DNA of 64,000 nt from Prochilodus magdalenae. Lineage: Eukaryota > Chordata > Actinopteri > Characiformes > Prochilodontidae. Of this stretch, positions 10,445-22,805 are shown in pieces. The notes under the pieces were generated by a model. That model had not been told where the DNA came from and did not search any database. It saw only the letters and a list, made by a program, of their open reading frames with translations. The DNA is taken from the NCBI GenBank assembly GCA_024036415.1, contig JAMWET010005033.1, positions 275,501 to 339,500 on the forward strand, in the 5' to 3' direction. A program made the position numbers and the translations under genes. Positions within the stretch are counted from its first letter, which is position 1, and every line of letters begins with the position of its first letter.

Positions 10445-11838
10445 TCTTAGATATTGGACACTTCCCCCAAATAGTTCAGCTTTAAATCTGGGTGGAACTG
10501 TAGAGACTGCATCATAAACCCTGAAACCATGGCCAAGTTCAAGACCCCCATGAGACTCAATAAAAAATGAGACCTGTTAAAAGATTAGTTTGAGATTAAT
10601 CAGTATTAAACAGTTTTATTAGACTGAGGGGCTATAGTTCCTAGATGTTATATTGCAGGTGTGGAATACAGAGCCAAATAAATGCACTTTTGAGGACAAT
10701 CTGAGCTTTTTACACTCTGTCTTGTAAATGGATTTTGTCACTTTGGCACAAAAGAGACACATGGTTTTAATTCTTTTAGGTAGCAGGCAGTCCATAGATT
10801 AGATTAGCAATCAGTCACTTATTTAGGCAGCTGCTTTCACACAGTTCTGTGCTGCCTAGTGTGCCCTTATACTGCAAAAGTGTGGCTGCAGAAGAGAAGG
10901 TCCATGGTTTAATACCTGGTCAGAAATGTACATACATAAGCAGCTTTAACACCTTTCCCCTGCTATGAGCTTCATGCAGTCCATCACTGTCATGCCTGTG
11001 GCTAAGGAGTTTTACAGAAGCCCTTGGAGGCAGTCAGCCTTTCTCTGAGCACCTGACAGAATCCTTTATTCACAGCATGTCCATGACTCATCGTGTACAA
11101 GCAGCAGGTGTTAAAGGTCTTGTAATCTTGTTATCTTAAGTTAGATTAAGCTCTTGATTGTTAAGCATGATTAGGAAAGCTTTAGGTCTTAAGAGATTTG
11201 AGTTCTGGTAAAGCACCTAGCATTTGTTACAAATGTACTGCTTGCTAGTTCGCTCTTTTTGGTCTCCTCATATGATATTTATGAGGATAAGCTGGTCATT
11301 AACTGCCATGTTGGAAGCTCAGAAGACTTGGGTCCTCTAAGGGTCCTCTAAGCATGCTCAGAGTAGGCCTTGAGCTGGTGAGAATGTCCTTTAAGTTGGA
11401 GTTTGACTCCTCCTAGTGGGCTAAGGCTTTATGGTAAAATGCATACTAAGTACCCGAGCTAGTGCACTGAGGGAGGAGAGGTCTACCCTTGTCTAGCACA
11501 GCTAGCTCATCTACTTTAGTGATGTTTAATGAAATGCTTATTCTTTTGCTCAAGGTGACTCCTTGAACCCATTACTGAAATTTCTTAATTTAAGCTTATA
11601 TTTGGGCTCTAAAGTGCTATGCGATTTGTTAATAATGTTAGGGGTTGTTTGTAGACCATTTTTTGGAAAGTGTCACAGTGCCTCAGTCAAGATGAGCAAC
11701 TTAATAATCATAAGGAGGAATGATGTAATAATTATAGCAACTTAACATAAACATAATCCGGAACCTGGCATTAACCCTAACTCTGTCAATAACTGACCAA
11801 GTGTCGCTGCATTTGTAGACGATCCCTATAGCGCTACA
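10445..11838. other. Intergenic, nothing recognised
   Basis: No gene or repeat identified. Scattered short repeats such as 'gggtcctctaagggtcctcta' at about 11330-11350 are minor. Confidence 0.5.
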
Positions 11839-11839
11839 A

Positions 11840-11959
11840 TATAAAATAAAATAAAATAAAATAAAATAAAATAAAATAAAATAAAATAAAATAAAATAAA
11901 ATAAATGAATGAATGAATGAATGAATGAATGAATGAATGAATGAATAAATAAATAAATT
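11840..11959. repeat. Compound microsatellite (ATAAA)n-(ATGA)n-(ATAA)n
   Basis: About 13 units of ATAAA (11840-11904) pass directly into about 10 units of ATGA (to 11945) and a few ATAA units. A compound array like this may descend from a transposon A-tail, but no element is evident upstream. Confidence 0.95.
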
Positions 11960-13349
11960 AGAAATGAGTCACTTTAAATATTCTGCACTGATATATTCCT
12001 ACAAGGAAAACATTTTTTGCACATTCCCTCGATTCCTCTTGTTAAACACACACAGTCACAATCACTGCCATTTCTCTAATATGCAAAATAGATGTAAAAA
12101 AAACAAAAACACTATTAACTTAAAACGTGAGCTCATAGAGTATGTTAGCCTTGGTAGCCTTGGGTGAGACTGCTGTTGAAAAAGATGAGCAGCGGGGGTC
12201 AAATTTACTATGTGTGCAAAACCCCTTTGTCCCTACTACAGTGCTACTGCAACCAGTGTAGCAACTGTAGTTAGCATATCTAACTGTTGCTTGTCATTTA
12301 AATCAGATTTTAATTTTAAACTGTTTTGGTATACTGTGCTGTACAGTAGCCAGCCTGCAATACACAACCTTACCACTAGAGGTCACACACCACTCCTTTA
12401 ATTTAGAGTACTATGGCAAGTCCTGGCAACACTTGCCATGAAGCTACAGTGCATGACATGTTATATCTTCCTCTGTGTCATGACTGTTTTTGTCCAAGTA
12501 TTTTCCCCTAGATGAAAAGGAGGTGGAGATGGGGGATGAGAGTATTATCCTCTTTCTTGTTGGGTTCTGAATGGAGAAAGTTAAATAACCTGCTTATTCT
12601 AGGTTGTTGGTCTAGTTGTAGTCCCTGTAGGACGCAGAACTGTAAGACTAAATAGTAGAGGACAGCAGAATGAATGCTTGCCAAAGATCTGCCCATGTGG
12701 GATAAACTCCTACGTCTGTCTGACAGTACTGCACTCTGACACAAGCCGCAAGCACACAAGACACAGAAGACCCCATATGTTCTAATTCCCAGTGTTGGTG
12801 CATAATTGCCTAATTAAAGTGGGAACAGTGAGGGGTGCCTCTGTAGCTCCACACCTTATTAAGGCAGCAGTTCATCAGTCTCTGTCATTCAAACTCCACC
12901 AATTTTGGCAGAAAAGGTCAAAGAGAAACTGTCGTCCTGGCTTAACCCTATAAGACGTTTGATAACTTGATAACTAAGTTTGATGTATTTCTAGTGCTGG
13001 ATGACTTATAGATGAGGCATGGAGTTCTACCCTGACCCTTGGTGAAAGAGGAAAGTGTCTAATAAGGCCCGTTGCCTTTTGATTTGCTGGATGTGAGGTC
13101 TACCATCCTTACATGAAAAGGTTTTATATTCCAGGTTTAGCAGGTTTGTGCTAATGGACAGCAAGGCACAGATAACTATGACTTTTATTAAGTTATTATA
13201 AAGCTATTTGTACAGGATTTTCTATTTATCAAGCTACTCCGCTTTACTACATAAAGCATGAACATAATTCAACTGAAAGTAGCATGAGTGCAAATCTTAC
13301 AACTGAACCCATAAGTTGGGAAGTATTTGTAACAATCTATAAAATCTAA
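11960..13349. other. Intergenic, nothing recognised
   Basis: No gene or nameable repeat seen; short ORFs only. Confidence 0.5.
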
Positions 13350-14269
13350 TTAAAGGAGCAATATGTAAGATTTTTAGTTTAAACATTCCAAAAGTAACTA
13401 CAACTGTCAACAGAACGTGAAGGAAAAACAGTTTTGATGGTCTGTCAAAGATGTTTATGGATCATGTTGCAAAGGTATCTGAAGTTAGCATGCTAACCAG
13501 CTAGCCTGTGTCTATCCTGTCTAGGTTCTGTTAGTTAATTGAAGAAAAGGTAGCCCAAGACATCTGTAATGGCGTTTGATACTTCTTATATAACAGCTGT
13601 GATTGGATTTGGCATGGACATGACAAGTTTCCTGATGTAGGCCACGTTAATTTTTAGATAGTCTTGCACTCTGTGCAAAGAATTGCACAGTTGGACCAGA
13701 TTTGGTGGATGCCTTCCCTGGTACACCATAGGAGAGTTTCGTAAAATTCTTATCGAACATGCTGAAGGTTCTGCTCCTGGTTAGTTTGTTGAAGAACAGG
13801 TAGCCCATTGATGGAGGATTAAACATAATGATGGTTGAAGCCATTGGCAAGTGACCTTTATGATTGACCCCGGCTACCCGTTCTCAGGAAGAAACCACTT
13901 TCAGAAACAAAAGCAGTGATATAAATAGAAACCAAATAAAAGTTTAAAAAGTTACTTTTCACCACTGGAGACTCTTTAGGCGATAAAGTTTTATGGATTA
14001 GCTGTTGGGCCATCTTGCATTCTTTTCTCTTTTAGCTGTTACCAACATTTAAAAGTCATTCAATCTTTTTTTCCTCTTTCTTGTTTCTTTCAACAATGTC
14101 TTCTTTGGTCTCTTTGTAGTCCCTGCCATATGTCCATGCTGGGAACACTGAGCTAGCTTCTTTATTGACTTTTTTTTAATTGACTTGATTATTTAATTAA
14201 CTGAAGAGCCATATTTGTTGTTGTGTAATGCAGAGCATTTCACAGTTCACACAAGAGTTGCTCCTTTAA
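13350..14269. mobile_element. Candidate nonautonomous element with TTAAAGGAGCA ends
   Basis: TTAAAGGAGCA at 13350-13360 is matched by its exact inverse TGCTCCTTTAA at 14259-14269. Just inside the left end, 'gatttttagtttaaacattcc' and 'gaagttagcatgctaaccagctagc' recur in other copies at 32200-32330 and 35230-35360. The pairing of these two ends across 920 bases is inferred and could be coincidental. Confidence 0.4.
13564..13745. repeat. Local duplication, copy 1
   Basis: Shares 'ataacagctgt(g/a)attgg' and 'tttggcatggac', then 'cagatttggtggatgccttc' and 'cctggtacacc' with 15376-15530. The copies are direct, 1.8 kb apart and clearly diverged. Confidence 0.65.
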
Positions 14270-16570
14270 CATGACATAGCACCACAGCAGATGTAAGGTA
14301 AAATTGTTAAATAGTGTTACTTTAAAAATGCCAGAAAAATGTTTCTGCAAACTTCAGTATACAAGTTTAACACAAAGAAATGTGTTTCTTTTATGTCTAT
14401 CTCAGGGCCCTTATTTTATTCTACCGTATGTCTTGTGTCAGTCTATTTTATGTTTATTGTTTATTACATTCAATAGATTTATGTTCCTGTTTTAGTTGTA
14501 GTCTATTTATCATTAAATGTTTATTTGCTACATCTTGGGATGAGAGCAATGCAATTTCAATCCTCTGAATGTCTTGTACATATCAAAGTATTGACAATAA
14601 AACTACTTGACCTGACCTGACATCAGAAAAATAAATATGCACTTTAAGTTTGTTACCCATTTATTAAATTAAGCATTACAGTAAATAAACAGCAAATATG
14701 TATTAAAATGTGTGAAATTATGTTCTCTATAAGGGATGTGTTCATCTATTTTTACCTAGAAAGCCAACAAAATATGTTGTTGGACCTGCAGCATTACATT
14801 TTTTACACTCGCCTGTAAATCCAGATCAAGATTCCTTCATGATTCTTATTTTTGTTTTTTAGAGTGCCGTTGCGTCTCAACAATACAACCCACAAGAGGG
14901 AGCCCTGAAGCCATGGCTCAGCTTGTAGTCCCTCTCAGGACAAAGCCCCCATAGCAGAAGGCTGGTGAACTTATTACTGCTGTCAAGCTTTCAGTGTTTT
15001 GTTTGTGCAGGGTGCAGTAAAGCGAGGTCTATCTTTTCTTTCTCTTTAAGTAATGTTCCTATAACAAGCCTTCATTTGCCTTAAAGTGTCTCTTGTAAAT
15101 ACACTGGAAATGTGATGCTCTGAATGTTATTGATTCATATGTGTACATCATTTCCATTAAACTTAAACAGTTGCAGATTTCAGTTTGCTTACTAACAGCA
15201 GCTGTGTTAATCCAATACCTTTGTTGATCTACTTCTTTCTATTCATGTGGAAATGATGCACATTTGAATCCTATTAATTCAGTGCATCACCCTTTTAGTA
15301 TAGACATTGGGCTGAATGCAACTGGCTGAAAATAGCAAAAGAAATAAGCAATTAGTCACCTGTGAGTGAAGCATCCCTAATAGCGTGTGATACTTCACAT
15401 ATAACAGCTGTAATTGGATTTGGCATGGACTTTACAAGTTTCTGGATGTAGGCCATGTTAATGTCCATACACATTAAAGGGTCAGATTTGGTGGATGCCT
15501 TCCCTGGTACACCTTAAGAGAGTTTCCTGTAGACAGGGATTTTAGCCACTGCTGGTAGACTCACATGACTGTATGCCCTCATACACCTGCAGGTTCAGCT
15601 ACTTCCTTCACACTATGGTCTTTGGCACGCCCAAATGCAGTCACTCCTTTTAGCCAATTATAACATCTGCTTAGGAGCCGTTTTCCATTAATTGAGGCAT
15701 TCAGTGCACTGTACCACCTCCTCTCTAATCTCTCTCTCTCTATATACATATATACATACACACACTCATCATCAAAATGATAGTTGCACCCAGAAGGAAG
15801 AGCTACACATACAGAAGTAATGTCTCTCAGTATGGTGTTGGGGTAACGTGACATGCTTACGTCTCCGCTGGGAGTAATGAAAGTTCCTAATGGTGTCTTG
15901 TGATAATCCATCCCATATTCCCATACAGTTCCTGCAGATTTTGCTGTAGGGGTGGAGGTGGAGTGAAATCAGAACTTCTTGAAATGGAAGAGAGTAAAAG
16001 TCATATGCTGTTGCCAGGTTACAGTATTTTTGTGAATCCGCAGGATTAGAATGAGTTTGAGTGGATGGCATTTTAGATTCCCCTTCTAAAATCCCTCTCT
16101 AATTAAACCACTCAAATATATCATGTGAACACAACATGTGGATTAGGACTGCGTGTGTTCTCAGTGAGATCGGTGTGTACTTTTTAAAGAAATCTGAATG
16201 CTGAGTAATGTGTGGTATGAGTGTGTTATTATATCTCACAAAGTGCTTTGTGGCGTTTGTAAATGATGATGAATTACAGGCACACATTTATCTGCATTTG
16301 GTTTTATCCTGCACTGGTTTTATCTAATTAGTGTGTGTGAGCCTGCCGAGCACACAGGCCTAATGTTCTTTCCTCTCTTAGAAAGAGAGTAAACCTTGAC
16401 TTTTTCTCGCTCTTTCTTTCAGTCTGATTGATCTTGGATCAGCACCACAGAAAACTGCTGGAACACCACAAACTGCAAAACTGATTCAGGTCCTGATGCT
16501 ATAGAAAACAGATGACCAGACCAAAACACCAGCAGTCTATTGGATTAGTTAGATCTATCAATGCTTATCA
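14270..16570. other. Intergenic, mostly unrecognised
   Basis: Apart from the duplication copy at 15376-15530 and a short CT/TATA tract near 15720-15760, I see nothing nameable. The stretch 16080-16480 is low in repeats. Confidence 0.5.
15376..15530. repeat. Local duplication, copy 2
   Basis: Partner of 13564-13745, with a shorter middle spacer: the 'gtcttgcactctgtgcaaag' block of copy 1 is absent here. Confidence 0.65.
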
Positions 16571-16643
16571 TTCTTTCTTTCTTTCTTTCTTTCTGTCTGT
16601 CTGTCTGTCTGTCCTTCATTCTTTTTTTCTTTCTGTCTGTCTG

Positions 16644-16679
<36 letters not shown>

Positions 16680-16837
16680 TTTGTCTGTCTGTCTGTCTTT
16701 CATTCTTTCTTTCTGTCTTTCTGTCTGTCATTCTTTCTTTCTGTCTGTATTTCATTATTTTTTTCTTTCTTTCTTTCTGTCTGTCTGTCTTTCATTCTTT
16801 CTTTCTTTCTGTCTGTCTGTCTTTCATTCTTTTTTCT
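16571..16837. repeat. Polypyrimidine microsatellite (CTTT)n/(CTGT)n
   Basis: About 265 bases alternate runs of CTTT with runs of CTGT and occasional CATT, almost pure T/C/G on this strand. Long open frames on both strands, Phe/Leu/Ser- or Lys/Glu/Arg-rich, are by-products of the 4-base period and should not be annotated as proteins. Confidence 0.97.
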
Positions 16838-17159
16838 TGAATGTAGCCTGAGACGTACTCTAAGAGTGATCTAATCTACATCACTAAGGGCATGGTCGAA
16901 ATGCTTGTATTGTTAGTGTTTTGAAATCCTGGTTAAGTGTACACAGTCTGTGAAGTGTAAATTTGATTCTTAGGCCTCACAGTTATATCCTTGCTTGCTA
17001 GTTCACCTGAGGGGTGTACTGGCCATGTACAACAGCAGTAAACTGAAGAGGGTTGAATTGGATATAGCGCATGCTGGGTGTGGTTAATAGGAAGTAGGTG
17101 GTGTGTTTGGGAAGAGGCTCTGCCATGGCCTTTAGTGTTTGGCCCAGAAGGCTTCATGT

Positions 17160-17870
17160 TTATTCATGCTCGCTTCTCCTGAAGTCCAGAGGGACTTGAG
17201 CTACTCGCTATAATGAAACGAAGCTACAGGAGCGCACGCCATGCTCCACTGTGGCTTTAATTGCATTTGGCCTCTGCTAATATTTTGTCTCCAATCATTT
17301 TTTTAAACAGCCATTCACTCCTTTACTTGTTCATTTGTTCGTTCATTTATTCAGTGATTCATTAAATCATTTTTGCATTTATTAAAGCACCACGGTGTGT
17401 TATCTTTAAATCTGTCTCTTTGTTTTGAATGATAAAACATTAGCCTCACTAAACATTATAGGAATTCAGTGTTAACAGGCAGAAGAGATGAGAGAACGCT
17501 ACTGAAAATAATATAAACATAAATTCACGAGGTCTTTTGAAATTCAAATGTTGGCTGCAGACATATTCTGATTCGAGCGATAGTCCACAGCTACGTGTCT
17601 GCGCTGTTTGGAGAGAATAAACCAGTCTTCGGTAATAGAGCCAGATAATAGAATTCATCCTGACGATGAGGTTTGTTTAAGCGAGATGTGGTGGGGGTCG
17701 TTCCTCTGTTGCCAAATCTGCCGTGTTTGGCATTATCTCAGCACCAGTCCAGACTTCGCGGACAGCAGGACAGCTGTTCTCTGTGGCCAGAAGGAAAAAC
17801 ATGCTTTCCTTTCTTTTGTCTATTCCTGTCTGAGTGGAATGTGGCCAAAGATACTTTATGCTGATAAGAA
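17160..17870. promoter_or_regulatory. Candidate conserved noncoding DNA
   Basis: Low-repeat, compositionally balanced sequence inside the gene desert. A 129-codon + strand ORF (17608-17997) shows no domain and is probably chance. The call rests on the absence of repeat signatures and the character of the sequence, not on a comparison. Confidence 0.25.
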
Positions 17871-18234
17871 ACAATGGATTCAGGTGTTTTGTCATGGAAG
17901 GGACACGTTAAAAGAAAGTAATGACTTTAATTTAATGCTTTGTTGTAAAACGACAAAATATATGCAATTTGTAATGATAGTTACCAAAAAAGCATAATTC
18001 CTTTTATCAATTGACCAATGGCAGGAGGCCTGTAGACAAACAGACAAACAATAGTCTTATTGATATTAGATAACATTTAATGTTAGAGATGTTGGACTTT
18101 TTGACAATTTACTGCAGGCCACTTTAAAAATAAAAATAATCTAAAAATACAACCTATTTAGTATTTAATTTAAAATCAGTCACAGTAAAGTGATGTGCCT
18201 ATATAATGCAACAAACATGTACAATACTGGTCAG

Positions 18235-18620
18235 AGTATAATATTTAGTCAAAGTCAAACTTTGTCATTCAGACTGTATAACAATAGTGCACAGCTGAAC
18301 ACGGTTGTATTTCTCCAGACTCCGATGTGCAAATATAACATAAAGACAAGTACACATACACAACAGGTAGACATACTAGATAGCATAGGAAGACAAAATA
18401 AATATGGAAAAAATTTTAATTGTTGAGCAATATTTAGAACAATAGAAAATAGAAATATTGCACATTACGCAACGGTGCATTATTGTGCAACATGGTATTA
18501 TTGTGAACACCTTAAACAGTGTGAACATTCTACTATAATCTATATGCTATAAACATTAAGCACTAGCATTATTGCACAGTATAGTAGAAATTGTAAACTG
18601 GTAGTGGTGAGTTTTAGCAA
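18235..18620. repeat. Dispersed repeat related to 31870-32110 and 40965-41279
   Basis: Shares 'tttctccagactccgatgtg' and 'caaat(a/t)taaca' plus repeated 'attgcaca' modules with 31920-32100. The 'ctttattgtcatt'-type opening at 40985 suggests LINE 3'-UTR sequence common in fish. The family name is not certain. Confidence 0.5.
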
Positions 18621-19085
18621 GAAAAGTGCTAGGGAGATCTACTAGCAGAAATGGAAAGCAGTATACGAAATTAGGATTTGATAAATGTATATTTACCTGT
18701 AACTATAAAAAGTTTTTGATCCTTTAAAACGAGCCCTTCATACCAACATAGGACCAGGTCGTCCTTCAATGAAAGATGAAGAATCCAGGTCGAAATGTTC
18801 TACCATAGTACATTCATCATTAGTGCTGTGCATAAAACTCTTAAGTTGGATATTTTAATATCTCAAATCTCCTCATTAAAAATACTACCAAGAGGCTTTT
18901 TCTACTCTAGTGCTTCATTCAAATGTTCTTGTTTCACCTTGGTAGTTACATTTGGTTGCTGACGTTCACCTCCTTTTTTTAGCTTCTTGTTTGAATATTA
19001 ATATGTATATTATTATATATATTTATATTTTGATAGCTTTAATCATCTTATCAAGAGAGATTGCTGCTTTTCTTCTGCTACTTCC

Positions 19086-19475
19086 ATGTGCCTTTTGTTG
19101 TTCTGCACCATGTGCTTCTGTTTGTTTTGGTTTATAGCTCCTCCTGTCTCTGCCCTCTTGTCATGTCCCTCACCTGTCCCTAGTTTGTAGCTCCACCCCT
19201 TCCCAGGTGTTTCTGGTTAGCCTTCGTGTATTTAGACTTCTTGTTGTGCCTTTTGTGCTTGCTTGGTGACACCCTGTCGGTTGTTGTGTATCCCTGGTTT
19301 TTTTTCTTAGTAGTTTTGTTTCTTATTTTTCTAGTGTCTTTGATTTCTGTTTGTGCTTATTGGTTCATATTAAAGACTTGCATTGAATCCTGCCTCCTCA
19401 TCTCTCCACCTTAAAAGCAGTGGCGCCGGCTAATCATTTTGTGTTTTGAAAAGTTTGAGAAGCCGGTTTGTGACA
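19086..19475 (+). mobile_element. LTR copy, 5' end unclear
   Basis: Contains blocks shared with the LTR at 61374-61826 ('ccatgtgcttctgtttgttt', 'ctcctgtctctgccctcttg', 'gtagctccaccccttcccag'), a late ATTAAA (19366) and a TGTGACA right end at 19469-19475. I could not place the left end or a target duplication, so it is probably 5'-truncated or decayed. There is no internal coding region. Confidence 0.6.
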
Positions 19476-19759
19476 ACTGGAGTATTATAATTATTATTTA
19501 GCATAAAAACACAAGAAACAGCAAAGAAACAACAAAGGAGGGTGAATCCTTACTGCCAAACAAACAAAACTATAAGGAGGTGAAACAAAACCATGACAGG
19601 TACTTGTACAAGTGACAGGTATGTGATGCACTGGCAGAAAACAAAAACCACAGTAGCTTCTGGGAATGGATGGGGTGGGTTCATGGCGTTTAGTAGGCTG
19701 CAATAAGCAACTGCTCCTTAAACAAACCTGTTCTTATGGTGTTTTAATTTTGGACCACA

Positions 19760-20230
19760 TCATAAATTGTGGCATAATTGAATTTAAACATATGCAAGAC
19801 AACTGGCCCACATATCCTATGTCGTCCTATTTTCCTGGTGCATAAAGTGCAACCATTTGTCACACAGACAATTAAGTGTGCACATTCAGCTTATATAACT
19901 TCCACAGAAAAGCATTGACCAGTAGAATGGGGCACTCTGGAGCAATAGTGGATGAGCTTAAGGTCACGATGCTCAGCACCAAACATCCGGTAGAGAAGCA
20001 TGAAGCCTCACAGCAGTGGACTGTGGAGCAGCGGAATTGTATTCTCGGGAGTGATTGAGCACCATCTAAAACCTATGGGATGAGTCATTTGCGATCCGTA
20101 ACATATCATCCAACATCAGTACTTGACCTCACTTACACTGCCTGAATGCACTCAAACGCTCACAGCAATGTTCTGACTTCTAATGTAAAGGCTTCCCAGA
20201 AGAGCAGAGGCTGTTACTGAAGTAAATAGA
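19760..20230 (+). pseudogene. Decayed Tc1-like transposon fragment
   Basis: The order of blocks ('gagaagcatgaagcctcaca', 'ggagcagcggaattgtattc', 'ctaaaacctatgggatgag', 'catcaacatcagtacttgacctc'-like, 'cttcccagaagagcagaggc') matches the C-terminal coding part of a common fish Tc1-like family. The last block would encode the LPRRAE-type ending. Stops and shifts make it nonfunctional. Confidence 0.5.
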
Positions 20231-20297
20231 ATACAACCACTCTCTGACAATACTCTTGAGTTGTAAAGAAATGTTGGATGAACAGGTGTCTACAAAC

Positions 20298-20500
20298 ATA
20301 CTTTAAACACGTAGTGCAGCTTCTAATCCTGTCCACAGACCAAACAAATGCACACAAGTGTGTGAACAATGCTGTTTGTGTGTTCGTACACATTTGCAAA
20401 AGTTAAAATCAAGTGTGCTGCAGCCCTAAGGTTTTCTGGTGTCAATGTACAATGTGAAAACTCCACCTGAAGCACTGCATTAATAATACATTACCAAAAT
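20298..20500. repeat. Local duplication, copy 1
   Basis: Shares 'agcttctaatcct', 'agaccaaa', 'gttaaaatcaagtg', 'ctgcag', 'ctaaggttttctggt' and 'ctgaagcactgcattaataat' with 21660-21868 over the whole ~205 bases. Direct orientation, 1.36 kb apart. Confidence 0.8.
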
Positions 20501-21659
20501 TATTCCCTCTAGAAATCTAGTCCCATCTTTAAAATAACTGAGCATACGAATTTACACATACATCACATGAATAATTGATGAAAGCCTTCTACCGGAACCC
20601 AGACATAAGAGTGGGTAAAACACGGAGACCACCATTTACTTAATTTCCATTAAAAACATTTATTAAGTAAACGGTATTCATATTTTCAGTATATAGTAAA
20701 AACAACATGTCAGTTTAACACATCCAGGCTTCCATTCTTCTTATTCACACTTAGAAGTTGGTTGCATTTTTTGCTTTTCACAATCCAAGTAATCCTAAAC
20801 GCACCTCCTGTGGCATTCAAGAGTTTGGGCCCCTGTTCAGATTAAAGACCTAGATGAAACAGTCATTAGCACGGTTAGCGTATTATTATTATTTTTTTGC
20901 TTTGTACAACTATAGAGTGAAAAAAGGAGCTTTATACAAAAGTTTGGGGAGCCCAAGATATTTTTTTTCTCCAAGATCTCAGTCCTTACATAGCTTGTTA
21001 GGGCTTTGGTTTGTTCACATGTCAATGTCTAAGCTTTATAAATACTCCAACTACTCAGAAACCTCATGCCAACAATTAGCAGCCATGAGCTCCTGTAAAC
21101 AGTTGCTGAGCACTCTGAATGTTAAAATAATTGATGCTTACAAAGCTATACGAAGACAGCAAAGCGTTTTCATGTTGGCTTTTTCCTTAGTTCAATTAAC
21201 AAGAACTGTGGTGAACAATAAACAATTGTAGTTAACAAGAGTGGTGACGGTCATGTTGACGTCTGCAAGACCAAGAAAACATTCTAAGAGAACAGCTTGC
21301 AAGGTTGCTCTTCAGGAAGATTGCTGTAGCGGGCCCTGAAGTGGTGATGCCCTGTTCTAGTGTAACACGTGTACAAATCTGACCTTCATGTAGAAGTCAT
21401 TAGATGAAAGCCTTTCCTGATGAAGTCAAAGCAACACTTTTTAGCTGCAATGTGTAAAGGTATATTGGGTGGAGAATTTCATTTCTTAAACTGTTGTGCA
21501 TGGGAGGTGGAGCGAAAATGCTTTGGGCTTGTGTTGCTGCCAGTGGCAGAGGAAACATTGGTGGAGGGAGGAATGTATTCATTGTAAACACCAGCAAATT
21601 CTGGAAGCAAACATTACACCATTTGTAAAAAGGCTGGAGATGGAAAGAGGATGAATTAT

Positions 21660-21868
21660 ACAAACTTTAACACATAGTGTAGCTTCTAATCCTCACGACA
21701 GACCAAAGAAATGCACATGAGTATATGAAGAATGATGTTTCTGTGCACACATACCCAAGAGGTTAAAATCAAGTGAGCTGCAGTTCTAAGGTTTTCTGGT
21801 TTTTGTGCACAATATAAAAACTTCATCTGAAGCACTGCATTAATAATAATAATTATTATTATTACCAA
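21660..21868. repeat. Local duplication, copy 2
   Basis: Partner of 20298-20500. It ends in a TAA/TTA trinucleotide run (21839-21864) that has expanded relative to copy 1. Confidence 0.8.
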
Positions 21869-21887
21869 ATGATACTGATCCTAAACA

Positions 21888-22225
21888 CACATTAAAATCC
21901 TCAATGGACTGCCATGGCCCTCATAGTCAGCCACAGTCCTCCGAAGAGCAGCGCATACAAGACAACCCAATAACCTCACAGAACTAGAAGACCTTTGTAA
22001 AGAAGGGCGGGTAAATATCCCCCAAACAAGAGCTAAAAGACTTTCAGCAGGCTTCAAAAAGCATAGCAAGATACTTGTCAATGGGGGTGACCATGCACAA
22101 ACTTTTTTGGGCCTCATTTGTGCCTTTTGAAAATCAGATCATCTTTCGTTCACTGAAGTTCTCACAATTACAGAAACTATGACCAGTTTCTATAATTGTG
22201 CCCAAACCTTTGCATACCTCTGCAA
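21888..22225 (+). pseudogene. Tc1-like transposase C-terminal fragment
   Basis: Frame 3-type translation from about 21893 gives LPWPS-stop-SA, then HTRQPNNLTELEDLCKEGR, VNIPQTRAKRL and VNGGDH. This is the C-terminus of a Tc1-family DDE transposase: the [16 protein letters not shown] region, then RKP.NLTEL..FC.EEW and IP..R...L. The downstream 'gtgcccaaacctttgcatac' is the usual element end. The catalytic DLNPIE block is lost, so it is dead. Confidence 0.75.
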
Positions 22226-22299
22226 CACCTGAGGTCACGGCCTGGGACTTGTAGGCCCATATTAACCTGATATGTCAGTTCATACACTATATAATTTAA

Positions 22300-22805
22300 G
22301 CTGTGTTTCCAAACCTAGTTGATGTAATTGGAGTTGACAGAGCTAGTGTAAAGCAGAAACATCCGCGTTAGCTCCCGCTAATGTAAGCTGCATTCCTTGT
22401 GAACTTCAGTCAGCCCTATGTTGAATTCTCTCAGATTCTGTGTTTGTCTAGCTGACTCCACAGGCTGATTAGTTTTTGGAAATGCATCAGAGAAACTGAA
22501 TCAATTTCAAATTTATTTCTCTGGGCATGCTCAGATCCTGGCAGCCACTGGGCCTATTTGCTTAAACCATTTTAACTTTATCTGCAGAACTGCAGCATGT
22601 GTTCCAGAATGGCTGCACTGCAAGAGGCTCTGAGCCAGGCCTGGTGGAGAAAACGATGACCTGTGCCTTTTTGCATCCTTCACTGACAATTATTGAGAAA
22701 CTGCTAGTCCTTATTGCTGCTTGCCATAGAGAGGCCTGTGTTCATTTGTATCAATTATTGGGGCTCTGTCATGGCTGTTTACATGACGAGCATGGCTACA
22801 GTGCC
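22300..22805. promoter_or_regulatory. Candidate conserved noncoding DNA
   Basis: Repeat-free sequence with octamer/homeodomain-like blocks such as 'ggaaatgcatcagag', 'gacaattattgag' and 'atcaattattggg', plus E-box-like sites. It has the texture of vertebrate developmental enhancers. This is inference only. Confidence 0.3.

Noticed and set aside
10895..10925. B-box-like 'ggtttaatacc'
   Set aside because: An isolated match, no A box at proper spacing.
16512..16874. 120-codon Phe/Leu/Ser-rich ORF and Lys/Arg/Glu-rich ORFs opposite
   Set aside because: They are translations of the CTTT/CTGT microsatellite.
17608..17997. 129-codon ORF
   Set aside because: No recognisable motif and no gene structure; probably chance.
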